Below, one piece after another: positions 62,330-64,000 of a stretch of DNA of 64,000 nt; position 1 is the first letter of the stretch; every line of letters begins with the position of its first letter. This DNA comes from Halobacteroides halobius DSM 5150. Its GTDB lineage: Bacteria; Bacillota; Halanaerobiia; Halobacteroidales; Halobacteroidaceae. Where the stretch lies: the NCBI RefSeq assembly GCF_000328625.1, contig NC_019978.1, forward strand, positions 2,542,001 to 2,606,000. Reading direction: 5' to 3'. Position numbers and translations under genes: made by a program. Under the pieces are notes generated by a model that was given only the letters and a program-made list of their open reading frames with translations, had not been told where the DNA came from and made no database searches.

Positions 62330-62362
62330 CTCTTTTTCTGGTAAATTTAATATTACTTACAC

Positions 62363-63793
62363 TCAACACTCCAAACTAAACTTTCCTTCACCTTCTCCAA
62401 TTGGATAATCTCCACTAAAACAAGCAGTACAAAAACCATAGCCATTAGCTTCAATTGAAGCTAATAGTCCTTCTTGACTAATATAAGTTAATGAGTCTGC
62501 TCCAATATGGTCACAGATCTCTTCTACACTATTTTCTGCTGCAATTAACTCCTGACGTCTAGAGGTATCTAAACCATAATAACAAGGGTAGGCTACTGGA
62601 GGAGAAGCTATTCCCATATGCACTTCCTTGGCCCCGGCTTCTTTCATCATGCGAATTATTTGCTTACTAGTAGTTCCTCTAACTATAGAATCATCAATCA
62701 AAAATATTCTTTTTCCTTCAATAATGTCTTTAATTGGATTTAATTTTATTTTAACCTTTAAATTCCTAATTTCTTGAGTAGGTTGAATAAAAGTCCGGCC
62801 TACATATCTATTTCTTAAAATCCCCTTTTTATAAGGAACTCCAGATTCTTCAGCAAATCCTAAAGCTGAAGGAATACCTGAACTAGGCACTGGTACTACC
62901 AGATCCGCTTCTATATCTGTCTCTCTCGCTAATTGACGACCTATTTCTTCTCGGGCAAGCTGAACATTTTGACCACCAATTACACTATCTGGTCGCGCAA
63001 AGTAAATAAATTCAAATACACAAAAATTATAAGGAGTCCGTTCACCATAATATTTGCTTTTAATGCCTTCCTCATTAATTACAACAATCTCACCCGGCTC
63101 AATATCTCTAATATGCTCTGCGCCAATAATATCAAAAGCACACGTTTCGGAAGCAATAATATAACTATCCTCTAATTTTCCTATTGCTAATGGCCTAAAA
63201 CCATGCGGATCACGAGCAGCTACTAAACTATCTTCCGTCATTGCTATTAAACTAAAAGCCCCTTTTACCTTCTGCAAACTATGAGTCAAAGCTTCAATAA
63301 TATCATCTTTAAAAGACCTAGCCACAAGATGGGCAATTACCTCAGTATCAAGTGTAGAATGAAATATAGATCCTCTTTGCTCTAAATTTTTTCTCATTTC
63401 TAAACCATTAACTAAATTACCATTATGGGCTAATGCTAATTCGCCCTTAATTGAATTAGTTACCAAAGGTTGTGCATTTGATAATAGACTAGAACCCGTT
63501 GTAGAATAGCGAACATGTCCTACTGCCATTTGGCCGGTTAATTCTTCTAATGCCTCTTCATCAAAAACATTAGTTACTAAATCCATCCCTCTCCGATTCG
63601 TAAATTCTCCCTTATCATTAACACAGATTCCAGCACTTTCTTGGCCCCGATGTTGAAGAGCATGTAAGCCTAAATAGGTTAGATTTGCTACATCAACCTT
63701 ATCATCTGAAGTAGCATACACCCCAAACACTCCACACTCCTCTTCCATCTTATCTATTAGATTCTCATCTTGGCAAAAATAATTTCTCGCCAT
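62363..63793 (-). CDS. purF: Amidophosphoribosyltransferase
   Basis: First committed enzyme of purine synthesis. The 476-aa precursor has a short propeptide; the nucleophile is Cys20 in MEEECGVFGVYA, exposed after cleavage. The Ntn glutaminase domain includes HVRYSTTGSS and AHNGNLVN; the PRTase domain has IFLIDDSIVRGTT. C-terminal Cys residues (ASPPVAYPCYYG, FCTACFSGDYP) fit the 4Fe-4S cluster of the Bacillus-type enzyme. It follows purC by 55 nt. Confidence 0.96.
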   Translation of the reverse strand: MARNYFCQDENLIDKMEEECGVFGVYATSDDKVDVANLTYLGLHALQHRGQESAGICVNDKGEFTNRRGMDLVTNVFDEEALEELTGQMAVGHVRYSTTGSSLLSNAQPLVTNSIKGELALAHNGNLVNGLEMRKNLEQRGSIFHSTLDTEVIAHLVARSFKDDIIEALTHSLQKVKGAFSLIAMTEDSLVAARDPHGFRPLAIGKLEDSYIIASETCAFDIIGAEHIRDIEPGEIVVINEEGIKSKYYGERTPYNFCVFEFIYFARPDSVIGGQNVQLAREEIGRQLARETDIEADLVVPVPSSGIPSALGFAEESGVPYKKGILRNRYVGRTFIQPTQEIRNLKVKIKLNPIKDIIEGKRIFLIDDSIVRGTTSKQIIRMMKEAGAKEVHMGIASPPVAYPCYYGLDTSRRQELIAAENSVEEICDHIGADSLTYISQEGLLASIEANGYGFCTACFSGDYPIGEGEGKFSLEC

Positions 63794-63848
63794 ATCTATT
63801 TCATCTCCTTCTATTTAGCTAACACTCATTACTCACACTTAATATTAA

Positions 63849-64000
63849 TTATTTCTCTAGTCTTCTTACAATTTCGTGATATGCTCCTTCTACCTCACCT
63901 AAATCACGTCGGAAACGATCTTTATCTAATTTCTTTTGTGTTTTAGTATCCCAAAAACGACAAGTATCTGGCGAAATTTCATCTCCTAAATAAATTTTAC
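63849..64000 (-). CDS. purC: SAICAR synthetase, C-terminal part
   Basis: The last 49 codons of phosphoribosylaminoimidazole-succinocarboxamide synthase; the N-terminal part is beyond the window. The segment [14 protein letters not shown] followed by [10 protein letters not shown] is diagnostic for PurC. It is the upstream gene of the purF-M-N-H run. Confidence 0.9.
   Translation of the reverse strand, partial: KIYLGDEISPDTCRFWDTKTQKKLDKDRFRRDLGEVEGAYHEIVRRLEK

Noticed and set aside
1-64000. CRISPR arrays, tRNA or rRNA genes, prophage
   Set aside because: No regularly spaced direct repeats, no cloverleaf-like sequence and no phage structural genes were seen; the lone NlpC/P60 gene is not enough for a prophage.

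Overview
The window is AT-rich and reads like a chromosome of an anaerobic, endospore-forming, low-GC Firmicute. Spore genes (sigG, spoIIR, cotJABC, two gerA-type loci), Rex, a clostridial-type single-chain PurL and a small protein resembling an outer-membrane beta-barrel together suggest the diderm halophilic Halanaerobiales, probably a sporulating member of the Halobacteroidaceae. That placement is inference; no rRNA or tRNA gene was recognised. Most genes lie on the minus strand.

Layout: (1) 1-6.8 kb is a sugar-acid catabolic block: partial eda, kdgK, a D-2-hydroxyacid dehydrogenase, a TRAP transporter (dctPQM) and an IclR regulator. A shared 13-bp sequence in three promoter regions ties them into one regulon. 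(2) 7-19.3 kb is a phosphotransferase/sigma-54 block: a GH4 phospho-alpha-glucosidase with Lac-family PTS components, a LevR-type activator, rpoN, ptsI, ptsH and a second sigma-54 activator that carries an HPr domain. Two good -24/-12 promoters precede the IIB gene and ptsH. (3) 19.35-21.45 kb is a group II intron sitting in the U-tract of the nadE terminator, followed by nadE and an unrecognised gene. (4) 22.8-26.6 kb is the fructose operon fruR-fruK-IIA-IIBC with an eight-fold TGAT operator array. (5) 26.7-36 kb is sporulation and germination: DUF1540 protein, cotJABC, PAP2 phosphatase, NlpC/P60, spoIIR, sigG and ger genes. (6) 36-46 kb holds an ABC-2 exporter, a cold-shock protein, a solitary BrxL-like AAA+ protein, rlmH-htrA-walJ, orphan cheR, hflX (apparent AUU start) and rex. 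(7) 46-52 kb holds lgt, a P1 peptidase, tdk, a GGDEF/HD-GYP protein with a structured leader, a patatin-like hydrolase and the small barrel-like protein. (8) 52-64 kb is purine synthesis: purL, and a separate run purC-purF-purM-purN-purH, interrupted by lysR, azoR and hxlR and carrying short repeats, one of which forms the C-terminus of PurM.

How the parts connect: PtsI and HPr feed phosphate to the fructose and glucoside PTS systems. The same phosphorelay probably controls the LevR-type activator, through its PRD and EIIA domains, and perhaps the HPr-domain activator, both working with RpoN encoded in the same block. The most unusual items are the BrxL homologue without any BREX neighbours, the HPr-sigma-54 activator with its paired palindromes upstream of ptsH, the AUU start of hflX and the terminator-targeting intron.
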